Source of the DNA: an uncultured Eubacteriales bacterium
Lineage (GTDB): Bacteria > Bacillota > Clostridia > Oscillospirales > Acutalibacteraceae
Reading direction: 5' to 3'
Assembly: GCA_934457095.1 (NCBI GenBank)
Contig: CAKSHJ010000007.1
Span: 1 to 64,000 of the forward strand
DNA: 64,000 nt
The translations under genes were made by a program, and so were the position numbers. Every line of letters starts with the position of its first letter. Position 1 is the first letter of the stretch. The notes beneath the pieces were generated by a model, which was given only the letters and a program-made list of their open reading frames with translations, did no database searches and was not told the DNA's origin. This document shows positions 42,821-50,907 of this stretch, one piece after another.

Positions 42821-43726
42821 ATGGAGGAATTGAGACAAAAAATCAAAGCGCTCAAGCAAGCGCGCAACGCCGTCATTTTAGCGCATTATTACGTAGACGG
42901 CAGCGTACAGGAGCTTGCGGATTATGTAGGCGACTCGTATTATTTAAGCAAAAAAGCAACGGAAAGCGCGTGTAAAACCATACTGTTCTGCGGAGTAGAA
43001 TTTATGGCAGAGAGCGCAAAAATATTAAACCCGGAAAAAACGGTCATCATGGCGGACAACGACGCGGACTGTCCGATGGCGCACATGGTCACGCCGGAGG
43101 ACGTTGCAAAAGTCCGCGCGGAAAACGACGATTTAGCAGTGGTTTGCTACATCAACTCCACAGCAAGAACGAAGGCATGTTCAGACGTTTGCGTAACGTC
43201 GTCAAATGCAGAGCGCATTGTAAAAGCGTTGCCGCAAACCCGCATTTATTTCATTCCGGACGGCAATTTAGGCCGCAATTTAGCAGCGGCAATCCCGCAA
43301 AAACAATTTATTTTTCACCCGGGCTACTGCTGCGTCCACCAAGACATCACCCCGGAGCATGTACAGCGCGCCAAAGAGCGTCATCCGCAGGCGCAGGTGC
43401 TGGTCCACCCGGAATGCCGCCCGGAGGTAGTCGCCTTAGCGGACTATGTCGGCAGCACCTCAGGTATCCTGGAATACGCCCGGACAAGCCCGGCACAGGA
43501 ATTCATTGTCTGCACCGAAACAGGCATCTTTTACAATTTAGAGAAAGAAAACCCGGAAAAAAGCTTTTATGCGGTCAAGCAGCATCAGGAATGCGACGAT
43601 ATGAAAAAAATTACTCCGGAAAAAGTAGCTCAGGCGCTGGAGCAAGGAGCTCCGCTGACGTTAGAGAGCGAGTTGATCGAAAAAGCGCAGACAGCGTTAA
43701 AGCGCATGCATGAAATCGCGCGGTGA
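42821..43726 (+). CDS. nadA: Quinolinate synthase
   Basis: 301 residues. Condenses iminoaspartate with dihydroxyacetone phosphate into quinolinate; [4Fe-4S] enzyme. Starts with ILAHYYVDGSVQELADYVGDSYYL; cluster cysteines are in TILFCGVEF/VCYINSTARTKACSDVC, HPECRPEV and later CDDMKK. ATG 42821 follows a short GGAG and yields the normal length; the upstream in-frame ATG falls inside the promoter. First gene of nadABC. Confidence 0.95.
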   Translation: MEELRQKIKALKQARNAVILAHYYVDGSVQELADYVGDSYYLSKKATESACKTILFCGVEFMAESAKILNPEKTVIMADNDADCPMAHMVTPEDVAKVRAENDDLAVVCYINSTARTKACSDVCVTSSNAERIVKALPQTRIYFIPDGNLGRNLAAAIPQKQFIFHPGYCCVHQDITPEHVQRAKERHPQAQVLVHPECRPEVVALADYVGSTSGILEYARTSPAQEFIVCTETGIFYNLEKENPEKSFYAVKQHQECDDMKKITPEKVAQALEQGAPLTLESELIEKAQTALKRMHEIAR

Positions 43727-43740
43727 GAGGGAGCGGCAAG

Positions 43741-45057
43741 GTGGAGCATTACGCGGATGTAATCATAGTAGGAACGGGCGTAGCAGGGTTATTCTGCGCG
43801 TTACAGCTGCCGGAATCGCAATCGGTTCTGCTGGTAACCAAAGACAAAGCGGAGCACAGCGATTCTTATTTAGCGCAAGGCGGCATTTCGGTTCTGCGCG
43901 CGCCGGAGGATTACGACAGTTATTTTACAGACACCATGCGGGCCGGGCGCAACCGAAATAACCCGGAATCGGTAGAGGTAATGATCCGCTCCTCACCGGA
44001 GATCGTGCAAGACTTAATCGCATTGGGCGTGGAATTTGACCGCGCGGGCAACGCACTGTCTTACACCAGAGAGGGCGCGCATTCGGCGTTCCGCATTCTG
44101 CACCATAAAGACATCACCGGGCAGGAAATAACGAGTAAACTTCTGGCGCAGGTGCGCAAGCGGCAAAATATCCGTCTTAGGGAATACACAGCCATGCTGG
44201 ATATAACGGAAGAAAACGGCAGCTGCACGGGCATTATTGTCAAAACAAAAGCGGGTATGATACAGCCCGTTTTCGCCCAAAATGTCGTTCTGGCCACAGG
44301 CGGCATGGGCGGGCTGTTCCGCACCTCAACCAATTACGGGCATATCACGGGAGACGCCGTCGCCATAGCGCTCAGGCACGGCATCGCGCTTGAGGATTTA
44401 CAGTATATCCAAATACACCCCACGGTTTTTTATACCAAGGAACCCGGCCGCCGCTTTTTAATTTCAGAATCGGTCCGAGGAGAGGGAGCCATTCTGCTCA
44501 ATCAGCACGGCGACCGTTTTGTAGACGAGCTATTGCCCAGAGACGCAGTAACGGCGGCAATTTTAGGAGAAATGGAAAGAACCGGCGCAAAATTCGTACA
44601 GTTATCCATGGGGCATATGGGCGCGCAGCGCATCAAGGAGCGTTTTCCGAACATTTATGCCTACTGTCTTGCGCAGGGGTATGACATCACCAAAGAGCCA
44701 ATCCCCGTAGAGCCGGCGCAGCATTACTGCATGGGCGGCATCGCCGTAAACATCAACGGAGAAACAAGTATGAAGCATGTATACGCCATCGGAGAAACGG
44801 CGTGCAACGGAGTACACGGAGCCAACCGACTGGCAAGCAATTCCCTGCTGGAAAGCCTGGTATTTGCCAAACGGGCCGCGCAAAAAATCGCATCGCAAAG
44901 GGCGCGCGTTTTACAACCGCAGCCGGTTGATTTGACGCAATACGAGGATTGGAAGGCATTACAGCAAGCATATGCGCAGAGCATATGGAGCGAAATCAAA
45001 CGAAGGGACGGTACATTTTATGCAAAATGGAGCGGCAATGAAAATCGTAGCGGATGA
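43741..45057 (+). CDS. nadB: L-aspartate oxidase
   Basis: 438 residues. FAD enzyme giving iminoaspartate; in anaerobes fumarate can replace oxygen as acceptor. FAD-binding GTGVAGLFCALQLP, SYLAQGGISV, active-site REGAHSAFRILHHKD, ATGGMGGLF and the IHPTVF/ GEGAILLN region are present. The C-terminal helical bundle is short (about 20 residues after GANRLASNSLLESLVF and its helix), as in other clostridial NadB. GTG at 43741 with AGAGGGAG is preferred to the GTG at 43723 that overlaps the nadA stop. Confidence 0.93.
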   Translation: MEHYADVIIVGTGVAGLFCALQLPESQSVLLVTKDKAEHSDSYLAQGGISVLRAPEDYDSYFTDTMRAGRNRNNPESVEVMIRSSPEIVQDLIALGVEFDRAGNALSYTREGAHSAFRILHHKDITGQEITSKLLAQVRKRQNIRLREYTAMLDITEENGSCTGIIVKTKAGMIQPVFAQNVVLATGGMGGLFRTSTNYGHITGDAVAIALRHGIALEDLQYIQIHPTVFYTKEPGRRFLISESVRGEGAILLNQHGDRFVDELLPRDAVTAAILGEMERTGAKFVQLSMGHMGAQRIKERFPNIYAYCLAQGYDITKEPIPVEPAQHYCMGGIAVNINGETSMKHVYAIGETACNGVHGANRLASNSLLESLVFAKRAAQKIASQRARVLQPQPVDLTQYEDWKALQQAYAQSIWSEIKRRDGTFYAKWSGNENRSG

Positions 45058-45883
45058 CTACATTCTGCGCGCATTAAAGGAGGACGTAAGTTGGGAAGAC
45101 GTCACCACAAACGCAGTATTGCCCACGGCAAAACGCGGCAAAGCGCAGCTGATTTGCAAGCAAGACGGAATCATTGCGGGGCTGTGGGTATTCGAGCGAG
45201 TCTTTGCGCTGCTGGACGAGGATTGTCATTTCACGTCATATTTCCGGGACGGCGACAGCGTCAAAAAAGGCGACCTGATTGGGGAACTCAGCGGAGACAT
45301 GCGAATCATTTTAACAGGAGAGCGCACCGCACTGAACTATTTACAGCGCATGAGCGGCATTGCCACACACACGGCAGAAATGGTACGGGAATTGAGCGGC
45401 AGCGCAACCAAATTGCTGGATACCCGCAAAACCACGCCGAACATGCGGCCGTTTGAAAAATATGCGGTGCAGGTAGGCGGAGCAGGCAACCACCGTTACA
45501 ACCTGTCCGACGGCGTCTTAATCAAAGACAACCACATCAGCGCAGCAGGAGGGATTACGAAAGCGATTGCCTTAGCAAGAGCGCACGCGCCCTTTGTCCG
45601 CAAAATAGAAGTAGAAGCAGAAACGCCGGAAATGGTACGGGAGGCCCTGGAGGCAGGCGCAGACATCATCCTGCTGGACAACATGGACGCCGGAACCATG
45701 CGTGAGGCGGTAGCGTGGATCGCAGGCAGAGCGGAAACCGAATGTTCGGGGAACATTACAAAGGAGCGGCTGCGAGAGATAGCGGCCACAGGGGTCAATT
45801 ACGTTTCAAGCGGAGCGCTCACGCATTCTGCACCGATTCTGGATTTTTCTCTCAAAAATTTAACGCCCACAGAGCAAGAATAG
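45038..45883 (+). CDS. nadC: Nicotinate-nucleotide pyrophosphorylase (carboxylating)
   Basis: 281 residues. Makes nicotinate mononucleotide from quinolinate and PRPP. Conserved blocks: LKEDVSWEDVTTNAV, ERTALNYLQRMSGIATHT, LDTRKTTPNMR, GGAGNHRYNLSDGVLIKDNH, VEAETPEMVREALEAG and DIILLDNM. The start is either ATG 45038 (GGAG five bases ahead, used here) or ATG 45020; both lie inside the end of nadB, so translation is coupled. Confidence 0.93.
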   Translation: MKIVADDYILRALKEDVSWEDVTTNAVLPTAKRGKAQLICKQDGIIAGLWVFERVFALLDEDCHFTSYFRDGDSVKKGDLIGELSGDMRIILTGERTALNYLQRMSGIATHTAEMVRELSGSATKLLDTRKTTPNMRPFEKYAVQVGGAGNHRYNLSDGVLIKDNHISAAGGITKAIALARAHAPFVRKIEVEAETPEMVREALEAGADIILLDNMDAGTMREAVAWIAGRAETECSGNITKERLREIAATGVNYVSSGALTHSAPILDFSLKNLTPTEQE

Positions 45884-45949
45884 AATGAGAGGGTTTGTCC
45901 GGCAATATTGTGTAAAAAATAACAAAGTTTGTTTAATTTTTATCTATGA

Positions 45950-45977
45950 TTGACAACGAACACGAGCGTGGTATACT
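45950..45977 (+). promoter_or_regulatory. Promoter of the iron alcohol dehydrogenase gene
   Basis: TTGACA (45950-45955) and TATACT (45972-45977) with a 16-bp spacer, giving a leader of about 65 nt. Confidence 0.7.
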
Positions 45978-46011
45978 AAAAATGTGAAGAAAAACTTACA
46001 AATAATAGAAA

Positions 46012-46032
46012 CCCGGATTCAAGCGATCCGGG
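46012..46032 (+). promoter_or_regulatory. Hairpin touching the alcohol dehydrogenase ribosome site
   Basis: CCCGGAT and ATCCGGG form a perfect 7-bp, GC-rich stem with a 7-nt loop (TCAAGCG). The ribosome binding site GCGGGAGG starts at the very next base. It could modulate translation or protect the 5' end. Confidence 0.5.
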
Positions 46033-46049
46033 GCGGGAGGTAAAGTATT

Positions 46050-47198
46050 ATGGCAGAGAGATTTTACATGCCGTCAATGAGCTTAATGGGAGCAGGCTGC
46101 ATCGCAGACGTACCGGCAGAAATTCAAGAACTGGGACTGAAAAAAGCGCTCATCGTAACCGACAAAGTGCTCAATCAAATCGGCTTGGTAGCAGAGCTGA
46201 CGAAATTGCTGGAAAAAGAGAACATCGCCTACGCCATTTACGACGGCGTACAACCAAACCCCACGGTGACCAACGTCAACAACGGCCTAAAAATTCTCAA
46301 AGAAGAGAATTGCGATTTCGTGATTTCCTTCGGCGGCGGTTCCTCACACGACTGCTGTAAAGGCATCGCGATTCTGGCAACCAACGGCGGCAAAATCGAG
46401 GACTACGAGGGAGTCAACCGCTCCCAAAAGCCGCAATTGCCCATGATTGCAGTCAATACAACGGCAGGCACAGCCAGCGAGATGACCATTTTCTGCATCA
46501 TCACCGACGAAGAGCGTCACGTCAAAATGGCGCTGGTAGACAAAAACATGACCCCGCTCATCGCGGTAAACGACGCGAATCTAATGCTGAACATCCCCAA
46601 AGCGCTCACCGCAGCCACCGGCATGGACGCCCTGACGCACGCAGTGGAGGCCTATGTATCCACAGCGGCCACGCCCATCACAGACGCCTGTGCCCAAAAG
46701 GCGATTGAGCTGATTACAAAGTACCTGAGAACGGCAGTACACGAGGGCAAAAACGTAGAAGCCAGAGAAAATATGGCCTACGCGGAATATTTAGCGGGCA
46801 TGGCGTTCAACAACGCTTCCTTGGGCTATGTACACGCCATGGCGCACCAACTGGGCGGCATGTTCGACCTCCCTCACGGCGTCTGCAACGCAATATTGCT
46901 GCCGCACGTACAGCAGTATAATGCGCAGGTCGCCGCCGGCAGATTAAAAGACATAGCAGGCTTTATGGGCGCGGACGTTGAGAACATGAGCGACGAAAAA
47001 GGCGCGCAAACGGCAATCGATTTCATCAAACAGCTATCGAAAGACGTCGAGATTCCGTCTGGCTTAGACGAACTCAAAGTACCGGAGAGCGCATTTGACG
47101 AGCTGGCCGCAAACGCGCTGAAAGACGCATGCGGCCTAACAAATCCCAAGCAAGCAACGCACGCAGAAATCGTAGCGATTTTCAGAGCGGCAAAATAA
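46050..47198 (+). CDS. Iron-containing alcohol dehydrogenase
   Basis: 382 residues, group III (Fe-ADH) family. NAD(P) loop SFGGGSSHDCCKGIA; metal ligands in MDALTHAVEAYVS, AHQLGGMFDLPHG; NTTAGTASEMT is also typical. It reduces an aldehyde or 1,3-propanediol/butanol-type substrate in fermentation; exact substrate not readable. Monocistronic, with strong promoter, hairpin and terminator, which suggests high expression. Confidence 0.92.
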   Translation: MAERFYMPSMSLMGAGCIADVPAEIQELGLKKALIVTDKVLNQIGLVAELTKLLEKENIAYAIYDGVQPNPTVTNVNNGLKILKEENCDFVISFGGGSSHDCCKGIAILATNGGKIEDYEGVNRSQKPQLPMIAVNTTAGTASEMTIFCIITDEERHVKMALVDKNMTPLIAVNDANLMLNIPKALTAATGMDALTHAVEAYVSTAATPITDACAQKAIELITKYLRTAVHEGKNVEARENMAYAEYLAGMAFNNASLGYVHAMAHQLGGMFDLPHGVCNAILLPHVQQYNAQVAAGRLKDIAGFMGADVENMSDEKGAQTAIDFIKQLSKDVEIPSGLDELKVPESAFDELAANALKDACGLTNPKQATHAEIVAIFRAAK

Positions 47199-47220
47199 GT
47201 TACATAGCGCAAAGAGGAAA

Positions 47221-47254
47221 AGTCTGTATGCAAGAAGAGCATACAGGCTTTTTT
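47221..47254 (+). terminator. Terminator of the alcohol dehydrogenase gene
   Basis: GTCTGTATGC and GCATACAGGC pair over 10 bp (one T-G) around AAGAA-type loop sequence, followed by T6. Confidence 0.88.
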
Positions 47255-47287
47255 CAATATTCAGCAAAAAAAGAGGCATCATAGAGA

Positions 47288-47316
47288 TTGACAGAATGGA
47301 GCAAATATGCTAAAGT
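47288..47316 (+). promoter_or_regulatory. Promoter of the copper operon
   Basis: TTGACA (47288-47293) and TAAAGT (47311-47316) with 17-bp spacing, placed so that the operator at 47323-47341 begins seven bases after the -10 box. Confidence 0.6.
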
Positions 47317-47322
47317 AAAAAC

Positions 47323-47341
47323 ACCCCCCTAGGGGAGGGGT
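47323..47341 (+). promoter_or_regulatory. CsoR-type operator
   Basis: ACCCCCCTAGGGGAGGGGT is a GC-rich imperfect palindrome centred on CTAG, the form bound by CsoR/RcnR-family repressors. csoR is the last gene of the operon it controls, so the circuit is autoregulated. Binding would cover the transcription start. Confidence 0.7.
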
Positions 47342-47355
47342 GAGGAGGTGCGAGC

Positions 47356-49884
47356 GTGAAGCAAAAATTCAAGGTTACAGGAATGACATGCGCATCCTGC
47401 GTAGCAACGGTAGAGCGCACGGTCAAAAAATTAGCCGGCGTACAAGAGGTCGCGGTAAACCTGCTGTCCAACACCATGACGGTAACGTATGACCAAGCCA
47501 AGCAAAGCGCAGAAAACATCATAACAGCGGTCACAAAAGCGGGCTACCACGCGGCCCAAGAGCAGAAAAAAGGAGCCGCCGCAGCGGTCACGCCAACCCA
47601 AACGCCAATGCAAACAGAGCAGCGGCAAATAAAAACCCGACTGCTGGTGTCCTTAGCAAGCCTAATTCCGCTCATGTACCTCTCCATGGGGCATATGGCA
47701 GGAGCGCCGCTGCCGTTTTTTTTGGTAGGCGCCCAAAATGCGTTATCATTTGCGCTCACGCAATTTTTACTCACCCTACCCATCGCGTTTATCAACTATC
47801 CGTATTTTCAAAACGGATTCAAACATTTAGTAAAACTCCGCCCGAACATGGATTCACTCATCGCAATCGGCTCCTCAGCAGCGTTGCTATACGGCATATT
47901 CGCACTGTACCAAATCGGCGTCGGCCTTGGCACGCAAAACCTGCAAACGGTACACCAATACACCATGGACCTCTATTTTGAATCCGCAGGAACGATTCTA
48001 ACGCTCATCACGCTGGGCAAATTTTTAGAAGCAAAGTCCAAAGGCAAAACCTCCGAGGCCATCACAAAGCTATTGCAATTAGCGCCCAAAACCGCAACGG
48101 TCCTCCGTCAAGGAGAGCAGCTGCAAATCCCGGTAGAAGAAGTAGTCGTCGGCGATCGCGTACTCATCAAACCGGGGCAAAGCATCCCGGTAGACGGCAC
48201 GGTAACCAAGGGCAGCACCTGGGTAGACCAATCTGCCATCACAGGAGAAAGCATCCCGGTGCTCAGGCAAACCGGAGACACCGTACTGGCCGCAACGGTC
48301 AACCAAACAGGAGCCTTCGAAATGCGCGCACAAAAAGTCGGCAGAGACACAACGTTATCGCAAATTATTGCATTAGTCGAGGAGGCAAATGCAAGCAAAG
48401 CGCCCATTGCAAAACTAGCCGACAAAATCAGCGGAATTTTCGTACCGGTCGTCATGGCCATCGCGGTGATTGCGGCAGTCACCTGGCTGTTGCTGGGGTA
48501 TTCGTTTTCGTTCGCATTGTCCATCGGCATAGCGGTTCTGGTGATTTCCTGCCCCTGCGCATTGGGTTTGGCAACGCCGGTCGCAATTATGGCAGGCACA
48601 GGCAAGGGCGCGGAATACGGCATTTTAATCAAGTCGGCGCAGGCGTTGGAAATCGCACACAGCGTAAAAACGGTGGTACTGGACAAAACGGGAACGATTA
48701 CCGAGGGCAAACCGAAAGTGACCGACATTGTACCAACAGAACAAACGGAGCAAGAGGAGCTGTTAAAAATAGCGTCATCGCTGGAGCAATCCTCCGAGCA
48801 CCCATTGGGCAAGGCGGTGGTGGATTACGCACAGGAGCAAGGCATTGCGCGTCTGGGGAGCGAAAAATTTCAGGCAATTTCAGGTCAGGGAGTGACCGCA
48901 GAGATAGCCGGTCAGCGGTATTATGGCGGCAATTTGGCGTACGTAGGCAAATACGCAAATCCGGAAAATATGGAAGAAATCGGCAACGCCTATGCCGAGC
49001 AAGGCAAAACGCCGTTATATTTCGCAAGGGCGGGCCAAATGCTGGGAGTAATAGCGGTAGCAGACATGGTAAAATCTACCAGCTTACAAGCCGTCGAGCA
49101 GCTCCGCGCAATGCGCATAGAAGTGGTCATGCTCACCGGAGACCACGAAAAAACGGCGCAGGCCATCCAAAAACAACTGGGCATAGGCCGGGCGATCGCA
49201 GAGGTAATGCCACAGGACAAAGAGCGGGAAATCCGGGCATTACAAGCGCAGGGGCAAAAGGTTGCCATGGTCGGAGACGGCGTCAACGACGCGCCCGCGC
49301 TGGCGCGAGCAGATGTAGGAATCGCCATTGGCGCGGGCACGGACATCGCGATAGAAGCGGCAGATATTGTGTTGATGCACAGCAAATTGACAGATGTAGT
49401 AACCGCGATTCGCCTAAGCAAGGCAACCATACGGAACATCAAAGAAAATTTATTCTGGGCATTTTTCTATAACAGCGTCGGAATTCCATTGGCAGCGGGG
49501 GTATTTTTCTCGCTGCTGGGCTGGAAATTAAACCCAATGTTTGGCGCGGCAGCCATGAGCCTAAGCTCCGTATGCGTAGTACTCAACGCGTTGCGGCTCA
49601 AATTTTTCAAGCCGCTGCCAAGCGCACCAATCCAAAAAAAGGAGCGTCATACCATGACAAAAATCATGAAAATTGAAGGAATGAATTGCGGCCACTGCAA
49701 AGCCACCGTAGAGAAAGCACTCAACCATTTTGCGGGGGTTTGCGCAGAGGTGGATTTGGAGAAAAAATGCGCCGTGTTAAAACTGAGCGCCCCGGTGGAC
49801 GAGCAGGCGTTATTCAACGCGGTCAATGAGGCGGGTTTTCGGGCGTTGAGCATGGAAGCGGAGGAACAACATGAGAGCAGATAA
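47356..49884 (+). CDS. copA: Copper-exporting P1B-type ATPase with C-terminal CopZ domain
   Basis: 842 residues, GTG start behind AGGAGG. N-terminal metal-binding domain with MTCASC (about 10-15); eight TM helices; A-domain TGES; CPC motif in ISCPCALGLATP near residue 399; phosphorylation loop DKTGT near 443; SSEHPLGKA; TGDHEKTA; GDGVNDAPA; Cu-specific FFYNSVGIPLAAG and MSLSS. Canonical CopA would end near residue 758. Here the frame continues into a second metal-binding domain (MNCGHC) that looks like a free CopZ chaperone. An internal start with its own ribosome site exists at 49654. Confidence 0.94.
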   Translation: MKQKFKVTGMTCASCVATVERTVKKLAGVQEVAVNLLSNTMTVTYDQAKQSAENIITAVTKAGYHAAQEQKKGAAAAVTPTQTPMQTEQRQIKTRLLVSLASLIPLMYLSMGHMAGAPLPFFLVGAQNALSFALTQFLLTLPIAFINYPYFQNGFKHLVKLRPNMDSLIAIGSSAALLYGIFALYQIGVGLGTQNLQTVHQYTMDLYFESAGTILTLITLGKFLEAKSKGKTSEAITKLLQLAPKTATVLRQGEQLQIPVEEVVVGDRVLIKPGQSIPVDGTVTKGSTWVDQSAITGESIPVLRQTGDTVLAATVNQTGAFEMRAQKVGRDTTLSQIIALVEEANASKAPIAKLADKISGIFVPVVMAIAVIAAVTWLLLGYSFSFALSIGIAVLVISCPCALGLATPVAIMAGTGKGAEYGILIKSAQALEIAHSVKTVVLDKTGTITEGKPKVTDIVPTEQTEQEELLKIASSLEQSSEHPLGKAVVDYAQEQGIARLGSEKFQAISGQGVTAEIAGQRYYGGNLAYVGKYANPENMEEIGNAYAEQGKTPLYFARAGQMLGVIAVADMVKSTSLQAVEQLRAMRIEVVMLTGDHEKTAQAIQKQLGIGRAIAEVMPQDKEREIRALQAQGQKVAMVGDGVNDAPALARADVGIAIGAGTDIAIEAADIVLMHSKLTDVVTAIRLSKATIRNIKENLFWAFFYNSVGIPLAAGVFFSLLGWKLNPMFGAAAMSLSSVCVVLNALRLKFFKPLPSAPIQKKERHTMTKIMKIEGMNCGHCKATVEKALNHFAGVCAEVDLEKKCAVLKLSAPVDEQALFNAVNEAGFRALSMEAEEQHESR
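49654..49884 (+). CDS. CopZ-like copper chaperone, in-frame internal start within copA
   Basis: 76 residues starting MTKIMKIEGMNCGHCKATVE, a complete heavy-metal-associated domain of free-chaperone size. The codon before it is in frame with copA, but AAAAAGGAG (49636-49644) stands nine bases ahead of the ATG, as in a genuine gene. So the chaperone may be made both as a domain of CopA and as a separate protein. What is seen is the frame and the ribosome site; dual production is inference. Confidence 0.55.
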   Translation: MTKIMKIEGMNCGHCKATVEKALNHFAGVCAEVDLEKKCAVLKLSAPVDEQALFNAVNEAGFRALSMEAEEQHESR

Positions 49885-50134
49885 AGAAAAAGTGGCTCGC
49901 CTGCTGAAAACAGCAAGAGGCCAATTGGACGGCGTACTGAAAATGGTGGAGGAGGACCGCTATTGCATAGAGATTTCTAACCAGTTGCTGGCAACGCAGG
50001 CGGTGCTTAAAAAGGCCAACCGAGAGGTATTGCAGGCGCATTTGGCCGGCTGTGTACAAGAGGCGTTTCAAACCGGCAATGAGAATGAAAAAATAGCAGA
50101 GATATTGGATTTGCTGGAAAAAATAGCGAAATAA
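49871..50134 (+). CDS. csoR: Copper-sensing repressor, CsoR family
   Basis: 87 residues, all-helical (DUF156). The Cu(I) ligand set of CsoR is visible: C32 (RYCIEI), H57 and C61 (AHLAGC). Sites for nickel or formaldehyde sensors of the same family use other patterns. It begins inside the end of copA (14-bp overlap) and should bind the operator before copA, releasing it when Cu(I) rises. Confidence 0.92.
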   Translation: MRADKEKVARLLKTARGQLDGVLKMVEEDRYCIEISNQLLATQAVLKKANREVLQAHLAGCVQEAFQTGNENEKIAEILDLLEKIAK

Positions 50135-50149
50135 TTTGCAGCATTTAAC

Positions 50150-50187
50150 AAACAAATGTTTCACGTGAAACATTTGTTTCTTTTTTT
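50150..50187 (+). terminator. Palindrome with T run, terminator of the copper operon
   Basis: A perfect 30-bp palindrome (two 15-bp arms, no unpaired centre, 50150-50179) is followed by C and T7. It lies 15 bp after csoR. As RNA a few central bases must open to form a loop. The same DNA contains parS (50157-50172). Confidence 0.6.
50157..50172. other. parS chromosome-partition site
   Basis: TGTTTCACGTGAAACA is identical to the Bacillus subtilis parS consensus (TGTTNCACGTGAAACA), bound by ParB/Spo0J, from which SMC is loaded. An exact 16-bp match is very unlikely by chance in this window. It lies between convergent transcripts, outside genes. In Firmicutes parS sites cluster near oriC, so this window is probably origin-proximal. 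Confidence 0.85.
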
Positions 50188-50229
50188 AACCCAAAATAGT
50201 TAACAAACAAAACGAACGCTCGCTTATAA

Positions 50230-50754
50230 CTACCACTCTATGCCGCGGCGCGCCTCAAGATTTCGGTCGAACGGGTGCTTGATTTTTTTCATTTCCGTTA
50301 TGTAATCTGCGTGCTCCAACATATATGCCGCCGGGTCGCGGCCCGTTAATACCAGCTCTAAATGCGGCGGTTTATTGCAGATAAACTTCCGCAGCATTTC
50401 TGCGTCAATCAGCTCTAAATTGTATGCGGCCATGATTTCGTCTAAAATTAACAGGTCGCATTGCGCGTGTTCCGCTTGTGAAATGGCTTGCCTGAGCTGT
50501 TCCGTTTGGTAGGCGGTGACCTCTCGTTTTTGTGCGTCCGTCATCTCCCAGGTGAAGGGCGTGTTCGGTTTGCCGTGTAATATGGTAATATTTGGCTGCT
50601 GCTGCAATAGCTGCAGCTCTCCGCCGGCTCCTCCTTTTAAAAATTGTACCAGCATGACCCGTTTGCCGCTGCCCAGCGCGCGCACCGCCAGCCCGATCGC
50701 CGCGGTCGTTTTGCCTTTGCCGTCTCCGCAGTAAAGGTGTGTTTGTCCGTTCAT
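50230..50754 (-). CDS. cobO: Corrinoid adenosyltransferase (CobO/CobA/BtuR type)
   Basis: 174 residues. Transfers the adenosyl group of ATP to cob(I)alamin or cobyrinate. P-loop YCGDGKGKTTAAIGLAVRA, then VMLVQFLKG, DLLILDEIMAAY and the closing ITEMKKIKHPFD with RGIEW. No other cobalamin gene or cobalamin riboswitch is in the flanks, so it may serve salvage. Its promoter is probably TTGCAC-18-TATAAT on the minus strand (50819-50790). Confidence 0.93.
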   Translation of the reverse strand: MNGQTHLYCGDGKGKTTAAIGLAVRALGSGKRVMLVQFLKGGAGGELQLLQQQPNITILHGKPNTPFTWEMTDAQKREVTAYQTEQLRQAISQAEHAQCDLLILDEIMAAYNLELIDAEMLRKFICNKPPHLELVLTGRDPAAYMLEHADYITEMKKIKHPFDRNLEARRGIEW

Positions 50755-50836
50755 GTTGCTTGCTCTCCTTGCTTTTTTTGTTTGCTGCTATTATACCCTG
50801 GATTTGTGCTTGTGTGCAAATTTTTTACCCTTTGAT

Positions 50837-50865
50837 TTGCTTTTTCCTGTGCGACACAGTATAAT
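50837..50865 (+). promoter_or_regulatory. Promoter of the aro operon
   Basis: TTGCTT (50837-50842) and a perfect TATAAT (50860-50865), 17 bp apart, 43 nt before the aroB start. It is divergent from the cobO promoter. Confidence 0.7.
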
Positions 50866-50907
50866 AAAAGAAAGTTAGGCTCTATGGCTTGGGCAGGAGG
50901 TACGGTT

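Noticed and set aside
45884..46049. A Rex redox-repressor box before the alcohol dehydrogenase gene.
   Set aside because: No TTGTTAA-N4-TTAACAA-like palindrome is present; only scattered AT-rich repeats.
50755..50907. A cobalamin riboswitch before cobO.
   Set aside because: Only about 130 bp separate the divergent cobO and aroB starts, both with ordinary promoters; there is no room for, and no sign of, the B12 box.
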